From: Mesorhizobium_B sp964242945
GTDB taxonomy: Bacteria > Pseudomonadota > Alphaproteobacteria > Rhizobiales > Rhizobiaceae
Reading direction: 5' to 3'
Assembly (NCBI GenBank): GCA_964242945.1
Contig: CAXTCF010000002.1
Span: 8,393-72,392 of the forward strand
DNA length: 64,000 nt
A program made the translations under genes and the position numbers. Shown one piece after another: positions 45,453 through 54,500 of the stretch; the stretch's first letter is position 1, and each line of letters opens with the position of its first letter. The notes beneath the pieces were generated by a model, which saw only the letters and a list, made by a program, of their open reading frames with translations, had not been told where the DNA came from and searched no databases.

Positions 45453-46500
45453 TTTTCCTCTTCTTAGAAGCTTCTCCGCCCAACCGCTTCAATGCCGCCA
45501 TGCCCCGCAGCCAATCCCGGATCGGCTGCGCAGGAAATCCGCCCCACCTGGAGCCCGATGGCACGTCGCCGATTACGCCGCTGGCGGCGGCAAGCTGAAC
45601 GTTGGAGCCGACGGCGATGTGATCAGCGATCCCGACGCGACCGCCGAGGAGGCAGTTGTCCCCTACCGTCACGGAGCCTGAAATTCCGGTATGGCTGGCG
45701 ATCAGGCAATTGCGGCCTATGCGGACATTGTGCGCGATCTGCACGAGGTTGTCGATCTTGGTGTTTTCGCCGATCACCGTGTCCGCCAGCGCGCCGCGGT
45801 CTATCGTCGTGCAGGCGCCGATCTCCACTCCGTCCTGGATCACCACCCGGCCGAGTTGCGGCATCTTTTCCGCACCATCAGGACCCGGCACATAGCCGAA
45901 GCCGTCCTGGCCTAGTTGGCTGCCGCTGTGGATTATGACTCGATTGCCGAGAAGCGCGTTCTGGACGCTGGCGTTCGGCCCGATGAAGCAATCCCGGCCG
46001 ATGCGGCAATCCCGCCCGATCGCGGCATTGGGGGCGATCACGGTGTTGCCGCCGATCTGCGCGCCGGGACCGACGACGGCACCGGCTTCCACCACGACGC
46101 CTTCCTCCAGCATCGCGGAGGTATCGACGAAAGCGGTCGGCGCGATGCCGCGCTTGCCTGTGATCGGCTCTGGCGAGGCGCCTGCGGGGTAGATCAATCG
46201 CGCAATCGCAGCGAAGGCGCGTTGCGGTGCATCCGAGATGAGAACGGCGACGCTGTCCGGTATGCGAGGCGCAAGCTCGGCGTCGCAGAGCACGGCCGCA
46301 GCCTTGAGCCCCGTCAAGCTTTGCAGGGATTGTTTCCCCTCGGCGAAAACAAGGTCGCCCGCAGCCGCACCGTCCAGGGCTGCCACGCCTCGGATCGTCA
46401 CCCCGGCCTGGTCGGAACGCAACAGGCGCGCGCCGACCAGTTCCGCTGCTTCGGCAGCGGAGATCGACCTGACGGGGGAGAAGAAGGAAAATCCATTCAT
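45436..46500 (-). CDS. lpxD: UDP-3-O-acylglucosamine N-acyltransferase
   Basis: 354 residues. An N-terminal uridine-binding domain (VTIRGVAALDGAAAGDLVFAE) precedes a long left-handed beta-helix (IAPNAAIGRDCRIGRD, IHSGSQLGQDGFGYVP, NLVQIAHNVRIGRN with the catalytic His). It adds the N-linked hydroxyacyl chain to lipid A precursor. The start MNGFSFFSPV at 46500 is complete and lies 50 bp from the assembly gap. Confidence 0.94.
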   Translation of the reverse strand: MNGFSFFSPVRSISAAEAAELVGARLLRSDQAGVTIRGVAALDGAAAGDLVFAEGKQSLQSLTGLKAAAVLCDAELAPRIPDSVAVLISDAPQRAFAAIARLIYPAGASPEPITGKRGIAPTAFVDTSAMLEEGVVVEAGAVVGPGAQIGGNTVIAPNAAIGRDCRIGRDCFIGPNASVQNALLGNRVIIHSGSQLGQDGFGYVPGPDGAEKMPQLGRVVIQDGVEIGACTTIDRGALADTVIGENTKIDNLVQIAHNVRIGRNCLIASHTGISGSVTVGDNCLLGGRVGIADHIAVGSNVQLAAASGVIGDVPSGSRWGGFPAQPIRDWLRGMAALKRLGGEASKKRKNAGNV

Positions 46501-46550
46501 GAAAAAGAAGCGGCCGGGCGGCCAGCAGGCCGGCCGGGGGGGGGGTGACT

Positions 46551-46560
46551 NNNNNNNNNN
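46551..46560. other. Assembly gap (10 N) flanked by poly-G and poly-C
   Basis: Ten N between GGGGGGGGGGTGACT and CCCCCCCACT, in the space between bamA and lpxD. The flanks look like unresolved homopolymer or hairpin sequence; the true distance is unknown. Neither neighbouring gene is interrupted. Confidence 0.97.
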
Positions 46561-46599
46561 CCCCCCCACTCTGCTGGGATCACTACTGCATCGGCAGCG

Positions 46600-48945
46600 T
46601 CAAAAGCGGCTGGAGATGCCGAAGTTGAAATTCTGTTCTTCGTCGCTGTCCTCTTTCTTGACCGGCACGACGTAGTCTACGCGCAGCGGTCCGAACGGCG
46701 ACGCCCAGATGATGCCGGCACCTACCGAGGCGCGGAGCGACGAATCGACTGAGACGATCGGATCCGGGTCAGAGTCCGCTTCATTGCCGTATAAGGTCGC
46801 CGCGTCGGCAAAGAGCGCGCCTTTCAGGCCGAAGCTTTCCGGCGTGAAGGGGAGCGGAAACTGTGCCTCGGCAGAAGCGTTGAAGTAGGTGGTACCGCCG
46901 AGATAGTCGAAGTCGCCGTCAGGTGCGACTGCGGCAGGACCAAGCTTGCCGGCCTGGAAACCGCGGATGATGCGATCGCTGCTGCGGAACTGATCGAACA
47001 CGCGCAGGCCGTTATCGCCGTAGCTCGTAACATAGCCTGCGCCTGCCGTCAGGATGCCGACGACGTCATACTCTTCCGACAAGGTCTGGTACAGTGTGTT
47101 GCGTGTCGTGAACTTCACCCACTCCGCGTCCCCGCCCAGGCCGGCAGCTTCCACAGAGCCCGTAAGGAAAAGACCGGAGTGGGGGTTTTTCACGTCGTCG
47201 ATCGTGTTGAAGGCCAACAATCCCGAAACCGACGACTTTACCCAGGGGCTGTCTTCGACCGCGTTCACGATAGCCGTGGCCACGTCGCCAGCGCTGTCGT
47301 CGAGATCATAGTCTTCCACGGTATAGTTGTAGGCGATCTGCGAGGAGAGATCGTCGGTGATCGGCAGGCCGAAGCGGATGGTGCCGCCGGTCAGCTCGGA
47401 GTCGTAGTTGTCGTAGTCGCGCGTCGAGTGATAGATGTCGAAGCCCGCCGCGATACGGCGTCCCAGGAAATAGGGTTCGGTGAAGGACAGCTTGTAGTCG
47501 CGCGAATTCTTGCCGCCTCCGGCCGTGAACGCGATGTACTGACCACGGCCGAGGAAGTTCTTCTCGGAAATGCCGCCTTCCACGGAGGGCCCGGCTGAAT
47601 CGCCGCCCGTCGTGTAGCCCGCACCGATGTTGAACGCGCCGGTCGATTTCTCGGCGACATCCACGACGAGCACGACCTGATCCGGCTCGCTGCCGGGCGC
47701 GGTCGAGACATCCACTTTGTCGAAGAAGCCGAGAGCCTCCAGCCGCTTCTTGGCGCGCTGGATCAGAACCTGGTTGAACGCATCGCCTTCACTGACGTCG
47801 AACTCGCGGCGGATCACGTAGTCGCGCGTCCGCGTGTTGCCGCGAATTTCGATGCGCTCGACATAGGTGCGCGGCCCCTGGTCGATCGAATACACGATGG
47901 AGACTTTGCGGTTTTCCAAGCTGCGGTCGCCGCGGGGCGTTACCTGGGCGAAGGCATAGCCCAAACCGGCCATGCGCTCGGTCAGAGCAATGATCGTGTC
48001 TTCGACGTCCTCCGCGCTGTAGGTCTCGCCCGATCGCGTCTTTATAAGCGAACCGAGCGTGTTCGTATCGACGTCCGCGATCGTGCTCTCGACTGAGATG
48101 TCGCCAAACGTATAGCGCTCGCCTTCGTCCACGGTGATGTTGATGGTGTACTGATTCGTCGTGGCGTCGAGGTCGGCCGACGACGATACGACCTGGAAGT
48201 CGGCGTAGCCGTGGTTGAAATAGAACCGCCTCAGGGCTTCCTCGTCGGCGCGCAGCCGCTGCTCGTCGTAAACGTCGTCGCGGAACAGGAAGGACAGGAA
48301 GTTGGACCGCTTGGTCGAGATGAGCTCTCCAAGGCGCCGATCGCTGTAGGCATTGTTGCCGATGAAGTTGATCGACGTGATCTTGGTACGGTCGCCTTCG
48401 TTGACTTCGAAAACAACGTTCACGCGGTTCTCGCCCAAGTCAACGGTGCGGGCGGTTACGGTGGCATCGTCGCGGCCGATGCTGCGATAGGCCTGCCGGA
48501 CGGTCTCGGTGTCCGCGTCGAGCGTGGACTGCGAGAAGGTGCCGCGCGGCTTCAGCTGCACCGCTTGGGAAAGCTGCGCGTCCTTGATCTTCTTGTTGCC
48601 CTGGAAGAGCACCTGATTGACGACCTGGTATTCCTGAACCGTGACGACCAGCGTCGAGCCGGCCTGGTCGATGCTCACATCGGAGAACAGCCCGGTAGCG
48701 AAGAGGCGCTTGGTCGCGGCATCGAGATCGCCGCCGGAATAAGAGGCGCCGGGCGTGATGCCGACATAGTCACGGATCGTCGCGGCATCGACACGTTGAT
48801 TTCCGCGCACATCGATGTTGCGGAAGCTGGCAGCTACGGCGGACTCAACACTGACAAAACCCACAAATGCGGCACCGGACAAAACCAGACCCGCAGACAA
48901 AGCAACCGCAGAGGCGGCGCTCAACAAACCCGAAGCTGCCTTCAT
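46600..48945 (-). CDS. bamA: Outer membrane protein assembly factor BamA
   Basis: 781 residues. A signal sequence ends near AVAA. Five POTRA repeats follow (residues ~40-420; for example IDVRGNQRVDAATIRDYV and INFIGNNAYSDRRLGEL). The C-terminal Omp85 barrel contains SDRIIRGFQ, the conserved RGF lid motif, and ends in phenylalanine (NFGISSRF) as a beta-signal. It folds and inserts outer membrane beta-barrels. ATG 48945 gives a normal signal peptide; a TTG at 48957 has a closer purine-rich site. Confidence 0.96.
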   Translation of the reverse strand: MKAASGLLSAASAVALSAGLVLSGAAFVGFVSVESAVAASFRNIDVRGNQRVDAATIRDYVGITPGASYSGGDLDAATKRLFATGLFSDVSIDQAGSTLVVTVQEYQVVNQVLFQGNKKIKDAQLSQAVQLKPRGTFSQSTLDADTETVRQAYRSIGRDDATVTARTVDLGENRVNVVFEVNEGDRTKITSINFIGNNAYSDRRLGELISTKRSNFLSFLFRDDVYDEQRLRADEEALRRFYFNHGYADFQVVSSSADLDATTNQYTINITVDEGERYTFGDISVESTIADVDTNTLGSLIKTRSGETYSAEDVEDTIIALTERMAGLGYAFAQVTPRGDRSLENRKVSIVYSIDQGPRTYVERIEIRGNTRTRDYVIRREFDVSEGDAFNQVLIQRAKKRLEALGFFDKVDVSTAPGSEPDQVVLVVDVAEKSTGAFNIGAGYTTGGDSAGPSVEGGISEKNFLGRGQYIAFTAGGGKNSRDYKLSFTEPYFLGRRIAAGFDIYHSTRDYDNYDSELTGGTIRFGLPITDDLSSQIAYNYTVEDYDLDDSAGDVATAIVNAVEDSPWVKSSVSGLLAFNTIDDVKNPHSGLFLTGSVEAAGLGGDAEWVKFTTRNTLYQTLSEEYDVVGILTAGAGYVTSYGDNGLRVFDQFRSSDRIIRGFQAGKLGPAAVAPDGDFDYLGGTTYFNASAEAQFPLPFTPESFGLKGALFADAATLYGNEADSDPDPIVSVDSSLRASVGAGIIWASPFGPLRVDYVVPVKKEDSDEEQNFNFGISSRF

Positions 48946-49160
48946 AGGGCGATTCAACCTTTTCTCGAAATCCCCGAAGCGAGAAATCCGGACATTACGG
49001 CCCCAACCCGAGCACCCGTCTTATCCGTATTCTCCCTACACGCAAGGTTTCTGGTTAATTTGCATTTACTAAGAGCGCCGGGCGTGGCTTTTGCGTCACG
49101 CTGATCCACCGCATGGTGAACCGGGGGTAAACAGCACGACCGCCTTTCCCCCAGCTTGCC

Positions 49161-50300
49161 TCAGCAGCCAAAGAGGTCATTCCAGAACACGAAGCCCATG
49201 AAGGCGAGAACCAGAAAAAAGCCGGCGCGATAGACCGCCTCCATGGCGCGTTCCGACACCGGACGGCCCTTCACGGCTTCCGCTGAGTAGAACAACATGT
49301 TCCCGCAATCAAAAAAAAAAATCGGCAGAAGGTTCAGGATGCCGATGCCGACGGAAAGCAGCGCGACAAGCTGAACCAGCCACCCGAAACCCAGTGCGGC
49401 GGCTTTGCCTGCCATGCCGGCGATTCGCACGGGTCCGCCCAGCTGGCACTTGTCCTCGCGCCCGGCGGCAAGGCGGGTCAGGAACTGGCCGGTGCGCGCC
49501 ACGACGCTTGCCGTTTCCTTCACGGCCTCCATCAACGCTTGGCCGGGAGTGAACTCCACGACGCGCGGATTGCCCGATTCGGGCGTGTTGACCACGCCCA
49601 GCGTTCCGATCCGCACCGAGTTGCCGAGAGCGTCCGTTTGGGGCGACAGCTTTGGTGTCGCCACGAGTTTCACGTCGGTGTTCCCACGACGCATCACGAA
49701 GGAGAGCGGGTCGCCGGCGCGGCCCGATACGATGCGCTGAACATCGCCGAATGATGCGACGGACTCGCCGTCGATGCTCACAAAGCGGTCGCCGGGCTGG
49801 AAGCCCGCCACTGCTGCCGCGCTGTCCGGCTGCACCTGGGAAACGACGGGATCGACAACCACCCGGCCGTAAAGCGAGAACACCACCGCAAAAACGGCGA
49901 TGGTCAGCAGGAAGTTGAACAGGGGGCCGGCGAACACGGTAAGCGCGCGCTTCCAGACGGGTTGCGCGTGAAAGGCGACGGTGCGCTCCGCGTCGGTCAG
50001 CGCGCTCATCTCCTCGGCGCTCGGCGTGCTCGTGGCGCTCATGTCGCCGACGAACTTGACATAGCCGCCCAACGGAATGGCCGACAGCTTCCAGCGCGTG
50101 CCGCGGCGGTCGTTGAAGCCGATCAGTTCCGGTCCGAACCCGATCGAGAAAGCGCGCACGCCGATGCCGCACCAGCGTCCGACGAGATAGTGGCCCATCT
50201 CATGAACGAAGACGACGACAGTCAGCACGAAGAGAAAGGGAACCAGCGTTCCCAGGATCAGGCCGTGCGTTCCGAAAAGTGATGAAAGCAAAGAACTCAA
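49161..50300 (-). CDS. rseP: Site-2 protease RseP family zinc metalloprotease
   Basis: 379 residues, intramembrane protease. The zinc motif VVFVHEMGHYLVG (HExxH) is at residues ~30-42 and a PDZ domain lies in the centre (VQPDSAAAVAGFQPGDRFVSIDG). The third conserved motif should read NLLPIPVLDGGH; here it reads NLLPIFFFDCGN, encoded by a run of 11 A on the plus strand at 49311-49321. The zinc-ligand Asp is kept but the surrounding residues differ, which looks like a base-calling or assembly error. Acts on anti-sigma or regulatory membrane proteins. Between cdsA and bamA as usual. Confidence 0.93.
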   Translation of the reverse strand: MSSLLSSLFGTHGLILGTLVPFLFVLTVVVFVHEMGHYLVGRWCGIGVRAFSIGFGPELIGFNDRRGTRWKLSAIPLGGYVKFVGDMSATSTPSAEEMSALTDAERTVAFHAQPVWKRALTVFAGPLFNFLLTIAVFAVVFSLYGRVVVDPVVSQVQPDSAAAVAGFQPGDRFVSIDGESVASFGDVQRIVSGRAGDPLSFVMRRGNTDVKLVATPKLSPQTDALGNSVRIGTLGVVNTPESGNPRVVEFTPGQALMEAVKETASVVARTGQFLTRLAAGREDKCQLGGPVRIAGMAGKAAALGFGWLVQLVALLSVGIGILNLLPIFFFDCGNMLFYSAEAVKGRPVSERAMEAVYRAGFFLVLAFMGFVFWNDLFGC

Positions 50301-50383
50301 CCCAAAGTCCCGGCGAAAGCGGACCGCTTAACTTGTTATCTGGGAAACAAGATGGCCAGGGATCGCCACAGCCCGGCGAAGCG

Positions 50384-51235
50384 TCAACCCCTGAACAACC
50401 AAGCGGCCGGATCCCCTCCTCCGCTCAGGAGGAGACCCGCCCCGTATAGAGCAACCGCTGCCGCGACAAGCCCATCGACCCGGTCCATCACGCCACCGTG
50501 TCCCGATATGAGCTTGCCGGAATCCTTCACGCCTGCCCGCCGCTTGACCCACGACTCGAAGAGGTCGCCGGCCTGAGACACGGCTGAAAGCAGAAGGGCG
50601 AGGCCCGCCAGTTCGCCCAAGTACGCCGCACCGGCCGTATAAGCCACCCCGATGGCTGCCGCGATGCCGGCAACCGCACCGCCGACCGCGCCGCTCCACG
50701 TCTTTCCCGGCGAAATCGCCGGGGCGAGTTTCGGCCCGCCGACTGCCCGTCCCACGAAGTAAGCGAAAATGTCCGTCGCCCACACCACGGCAAAAAGCAG
50801 GAGGATCGCCCAAAACCCGTTTCTGTCGCCGTTCCGCAGGAACGTCATGGCAAGGCAGGGCAGCAGCGCGTAAACAAAGCCGGCCAGCGTCCAACGCCAC
50901 GAACCATAGATCAGTCCCGCCAGCAGGCAGAGGAGGATCGCGCCCCCTGCAACCGGCAGCGGGGCAAGCCAGCCGCCGAGTGCAAGGGCCAGAGCGAGCA
51001 CAAGCAGGCCGGCTGAAATCAGCTGATGGTTGCGGTCGGCCCAGGGTTTCGTCATCGCGCACCATTCGAAGAAGATGGCGCAGGCGAAAACGGCACAGAG
51101 CAGCTTGAACGCCCAGCCGCCGGTCCACGTGGCGCCTATCGCCGCACCGCCAAGGACGAGACCGGAAAGAGTGCGAAGCTGGAGATTGCTCAAACGTCTG
51201 CCGGGCGGGATCGAACTACCCGTGGGCACGCTCAT
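50384..51235 (-). CDS. cdsA: Phosphatidate cytidylyltransferase
   Basis: 283 residues, polytopic inner-membrane enzyme making CDP-diacylglycerol for all phospholipids. The C-terminal signature SQAGDLFESWVKRRAGVKDSG followed by HGGVMDRVDG is present, with Ser instead of Pro before GHGG. ATG 51235 overlaps the uppS stop by 4 bp. In the rpsB-to-lpxB gene order it sits upstream of rseP. Confidence 0.95.
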   Translation of the reverse strand: MSVPTGSSIPPGRRLSNLQLRTLSGLVLGGAAIGATWTGGWAFKLLCAVFACAIFFEWCAMTKPWADRNHQLISAGLLVLALALALGGWLAPLPVAGGAILLCLLAGLIYGSWRWTLAGFVYALLPCLAMTFLRNGDRNGFWAILLLFAVVWATDIFAYFVGRAVGGPKLAPAISPGKTWSGAVGGAVAGIAAAIGVAYTAGAAYLGELAGLALLLSAVSQAGDLFESWVKRRAGVKDSGKLISGHGGVMDRVDGLVAAAVALYGAGLLLSGGGDPAAWLFRG

Positions 51236-51951
51236 GATGCGACGTCGCGCGCCGCCAAGCCGCCGAACCGCCGTTCGCGCTGCCCAAAGGTTTTCACGGC
51301 TTCCGTGAGTTCCCGCTCCCCAAAATCGGGCCACGGGCAGGGCAGGAAAACAAGCTCGGCATAGGCGGCTTGCCAGACCAGGAAATTGGACAGCCGCATC
51401 TCGCCGCTGGTGCGGATCACCAGATCCGGATCGGGCATGTAGGCCGTGTCGAGCTGGTCGGAGAAAAACTGAGCAGAAATGTCGTCGGGATGAATGTCGC
51501 CCGTGGCGACGGCGTGAGCCAGACGGCGCGCGGCGCGCAGGATCTCGTCGCGACCGCCGTAGTTGAAGGCGATCACGAGGTTGAGCTTCGTGTTGCCGCG
51601 GGTGAGCGCCTCGGCCTCCTCAAGCAAGCGCACGATATCCTTCGCAAGGCCGGCGCGGTCGCCGATCACGCGCACGCGAACGTTGCTGGCGTGCAGCTCT
51701 GCAAGGTCGCGGCGGATGAACAGCTTGAGCAAGCCCATGAGGTCGCTGACTTCCGCTTGCGGCCGCGACCAGTTCTCCGAGGAGAAGGCATAGACAGTCA
51801 GCCACTCCACGCCGATGTCGCCCGCGGCGCGCACCGTGCGGCGCAGCGCTTCGACGCCCGCCCGGTGGCCGGCAAAGCGCGGCAGGCCGCGGGCTTTCGC
51901 CCAGCGTCCGTTGCCGTCCATGATGACTGCCACATGCGCAGGTACAGCCAC
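51232..51951 (-). CDS. uppS: Isoprenyl (undecaprenyl) diphosphate synthase
   Basis: 239 residues, cis-prenyltransferase making the C55 carrier for peptidoglycan and O-antigen. The motif AVIMDGNGRWAKARGLPR at residues ~9-26 contains the catalytic Asp, and FSSENWSRP and LVIRTSGEMRLSNFLVWQ are typical. The GTG at 51951 is chosen because the family begins shortly before HVAVIMDGNGRW; longer in-frame starts extend into the frr end. Confidence 0.95.
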   Translation of the reverse strand: MAVPAHVAVIMDGNGRWAKARGLPRFAGHRAGVEALRRTVRAAGDIGVEWLTVYAFSSENWSRPQAEVSDLMGLLKLFIRRDLAELHASNVRVRVIGDRAGLAKDIVRLLEEAEALTRGNTKLNLVIAFNYGGRDEILRAARRLAHAVATGDIHPDDISAQFFSDQLDTAYMPDPDLVIRTSGEMRLSNFLVWQAAYAELVFLPCPWPDFGERELTEAVKTFGQRERRFGGLAARDVAS

Positions 51952-51994
51952 GTCAACCCCCTCACCGCCCCACTGCCAAGCCGTCGGGCAGGCT

Positions 51995-52555
51995 TCAGAC
52001 CTGCATGATCTCGGCCTGCTTCTCGTCAAGCATGGTCTCGATCACGGAAATCGTCCCATCCGTCATCTTCTGCACGCGATCACCCTGCGCGCGCGAATCG
52101 TCCTGGCCCAGAGAGCCATCCTTTTCGGCTTTTTTCAGTTGCTCCATCGCGTCGCGACGCACGTGCCGCGCGGCGACCTTGGCACTTTCGGCATATTGAT
52201 GGGCAATTTTTACCAGTTCCTTGCGCCGCTGCTCGTTTAATTCCGGCAGAGGGATGCGCAAGGTGGACCCATCGACGATCGGGTTGAAGCCGAGATTGGA
52301 CTCGCGGATGGCCCGATCGACGGCGCCGACCATGGAACGATCCCAGACCGAAACGGCAATCATGCGCGGCTCCGGCACCGTGACGTTCGCCACCTGGTTC
52401 AAAGGCATGGCAGTGCCGTAGGCCTGCACCTGCACGGGATCGAGCAGATTGCTCGAAGCGCGCCCGGTGCGAAGCGAAGCGAGATCGGTCTTGAAGGCGC
52501 TGACCGCACCGTCCATCCGGCGCTGCACATCCCCGAAATCAACGTCTTTGCTCAC
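51995..52555 (-). CDS. frr: Ribosome recycling factor
   Basis: 186 residues, the exact family length. It splits post-termination ribosomes with EF-G. LASLRTGRASSNLLDPVQVQAYG, PLNQVANVTVPEPRMI and LPELNEQRRKELVKIAHQY are hallmark segments of the three-helix bundle and small domain. GTG start. Lies between pyrH and uppS as in nearly all proteobacteria. Confidence 0.97.
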   Translation of the reverse strand: MSKDVDFGDVQRRMDGAVSAFKTDLASLRTGRASSNLLDPVQVQAYGTAMPLNQVANVTVPEPRMIAVSVWDRSMVGAVDRAIRESNLGFNPIVDGSTLRIPLPELNEQRRKELVKIAHQYAESAKVAARHVRRDAMEQLKKAEKDGSLGQDDSRAQGDRVQKMTDGTISVIETMLDEKQAEIMQV

Positions 52556-52584
52556 GGTACGCTTCTCCCTAACAGTTGCGGCGG

Positions 52585-53307
52585 TCAGCTGTCGGCCACG
52601 ATGGTGCGGCGCCCGCCGCCGCGCAGGACCGCGCCGAGCCCGCCTTTCTCCTGGATCGAATAGACGATTATCGGAATATGGTTTTCACGGGCAAGAGCGA
52701 TCGCGGCAGTATCCATGATCGCCAATCCCTGCCCCAGGACCTCGTCGTGGCTGATGCGATCGAAGCGCACCGCGTTCGGGTCCTTCTTCGGGTCGGCCGA
52801 ATAGACGCCGTCCACCTGCGTCGCCTTGAACAGGGCGTCGGCGCCGATCTCGGCGGCGCGCAAGGCGGCCGCCGTGTCGGTCGTGAAGAAGGGATTGCCC
52901 GTGCCGCCGGCGAACAGCACCACCTTGCCGGCGTTCATGTAAGCGGTAGCCTGACGCTGCGAAAAGCTTTCGCAGAGTTCAGGCATGGCGATGGCGGATA
53001 GAACCACGGCATCCACGCCGATCTTCACCAGCGACGTGCGCAACGCCAGCGAGTTGATCACCGTGGCCAGCATGCCCATGTGGTCGCCCGTCACGCGGTC
53101 GCCGCCCTTGGATGCAACCGCCACGCCGCGGAAGATGTTGCCGCCGCCCACGACCACCGCGACATCGACGCCCATCGCCCGCGCTTCGGCGATATCGCCG
53201 GCGATGCCGTCGGCCACGGAAACGTCGATGCCGAAGCCCTGGCTGCCCATCAAGGCCTCGCCGGAGGCTTTCAGGAGCACGCGACGGAAAAGCGGCCGTT
53301 CGGACAT
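52585..53307 (-). CDS. pyrH: UMP kinase
   Basis: 240 residues, amino acid kinase fold. Phosphorylates UMP to UDP, feeding pyrimidine and sugar-nucleotide synthesis. RVLLKASGEALMG, VVVGGGNIFRG, DHMGMLATVINSLAL and LFAGGTGNPFFTTDTAA are all present. ATG 53307 gives the usual start; the longer frame upstream is not coding-like. Part of the rpsB-tsf-pyrH-frr run. Confidence 0.97.
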   Translation of the reverse strand: MSERPLFRRVLLKASGEALMGSQGFGIDVSVADGIAGDIAEARAMGVDVAVVVGGGNIFRGVAVASKGGDRVTGDHMGMLATVINSLALRTSLVKIGVDAVVLSAIAMPELCESFSQRQATAYMNAGKVVLFAGGTGNPFFTTDTAAALRAAEIGADALFKATQVDGVYSADPKKDPNAVRFDRISHDEVLGQGLAIMDTAAIALARENHIPIIVYSIQEKGGLGAVLRGGGRRTIVADS

Positions 53308-53401
53308 CCAGGCTCCAGAGCAACAACGTTCGGATGGACATGCCGCCCAGAAAATCGGGACCGGCATGCGGCGCGTCGGATACACGAAGGGCGCCGGGGT
53401 G

Positions 53402-54364
53402 TCATCCGGCGCCCGGGTGGAAACAAATGCGGAAAGTATCCGACTTATTGACGGCCGCGGCGCCGTCCGCCGCGCAGTCCGTTTCCTCACGCTCGATGCC
53501 CTCGCCGAGCGCGAAGCGGACGAAGCCGGTGATCGCCGCGGGAGCGCCGATGTCCTTCTCGGCTTCTTTAAGCGCCTTTTCGACGGTCAGGTCCGGGTTC
53601 AGGACGAAAGCCTGCTTGAGCAGCACGACTTCCTCGTAGAACTTGCGCAAACGGCCATCCACCATCTTCTCGATGATGTTCTCCGGCTTGCCGGACTGGC
53701 GCGCCTGATCGGAGAAGATAGCCTTTTCGCGCTCAACAGCGGCCGGATCGAGGTCCGAAGTGTTCAGCGACAGCGGGTTGGCAGCGGCGACGTGCATCGC
53801 AACCTGGCGCGCAAAAGTGCGGGCGGCTTCCGGATCGCCAGCGGTCTCGATGGAAACCAGGACGCCCAGCTTGCCGAGGTTCTCCGAGACCGAATTGTGG
53901 ACGTAGGTCGCCACCGCGCCGGTATCGACTTGCAGCATCTTGGAGCGGCGGAAGCTCAGGTTCTCGCCGATGGTGCCCGCCGCATCCTTGATCGTGTCGG
54001 CGGCAGATTTCGTCGAGCCGGGGTAGCGCGCCTCGGCAACCGCTTCCGTTTCGCCGCCGACTTCCACGGCAACCTGCGCAACATTGCGCACGATCTGCTG
54101 GAAAGCGTCGTTGCGCGCGACGAAGTCGGTCTCGGAGTTGACTTCGACCACCGCGGCGCCATTGCCTTCGGTTGCCACGCCGATCAGCCCTTCCGCCGCC
54201 GTGCGGCCGGCCTTCTTGTCGGCCTTGGCGATGCCCTTCTTGCGCAGCCAGTCCACCGCGGCTTCCAGGTCGCCGCTGGTCTCGTTCAACGCCGCCTTGC
54301 AGTCCATCATGCCCGCGCCGGTCAGCTCGCGGAGTTCCTTCACCTGTGCGGCTGAAATAGCCAT
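53402..54364 (-). CDS. tsf: Elongation factor Ts
   Basis: 320 residues. GDP/GTP exchange factor for EF-Tu. The N-terminal UBA-like part AQVKELRELTGAGMMDCKAAL and the core NSETDFVARNDAFQ are conserved. The C-terminus goes past the usual end (REETDCAADGAAAV) by about a dozen residues (SDTFRICFHPGAG), probably just a lost stop codon. A GAGGCG/CGCCTC hairpin lies in the 136-bp gap after rpsB and may attenuate or process the transcript. Confidence 0.96.
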   Translation of the reverse strand: MAISAAQVKELRELTGAGMMDCKAALNETSGDLEAAVDWLRKKGIAKADKKAGRTAAEGLIGVATEGNGAAVVEVNSETDFVARNDAFQQIVRNVAQVAVEVGGETEAVAEARYPGSTKSAADTIKDAAGTIGENLSFRRSKMLQVDTGAVATYVHNSVSENLGKLGVLVSIETAGDPEAARTFARQVAMHVAAANPLSLNTSDLDPAAVEREKAIFSDQARQSGKPENIIEKMVDGRLRKFYEEVVLLKQAFVLNPDLTVEKALKEAEKDIGAPAAITGFVRFALGEGIEREETDCAADGAAAVNKSDTFRICFHPGAG

Positions 54365-54500
54365 CTCTTCTACCTCTTTAAGTCGATGCCGCTCTGATCC
54401 CTGAGAGGCCCAGGCGGCTAAAACGAGTGGCGCACCGCCGGTCAAGCGATACGCCACGAATGCGGAGGCGTGAGCGCCTCTTACGGGAAAGTCGCGACGG

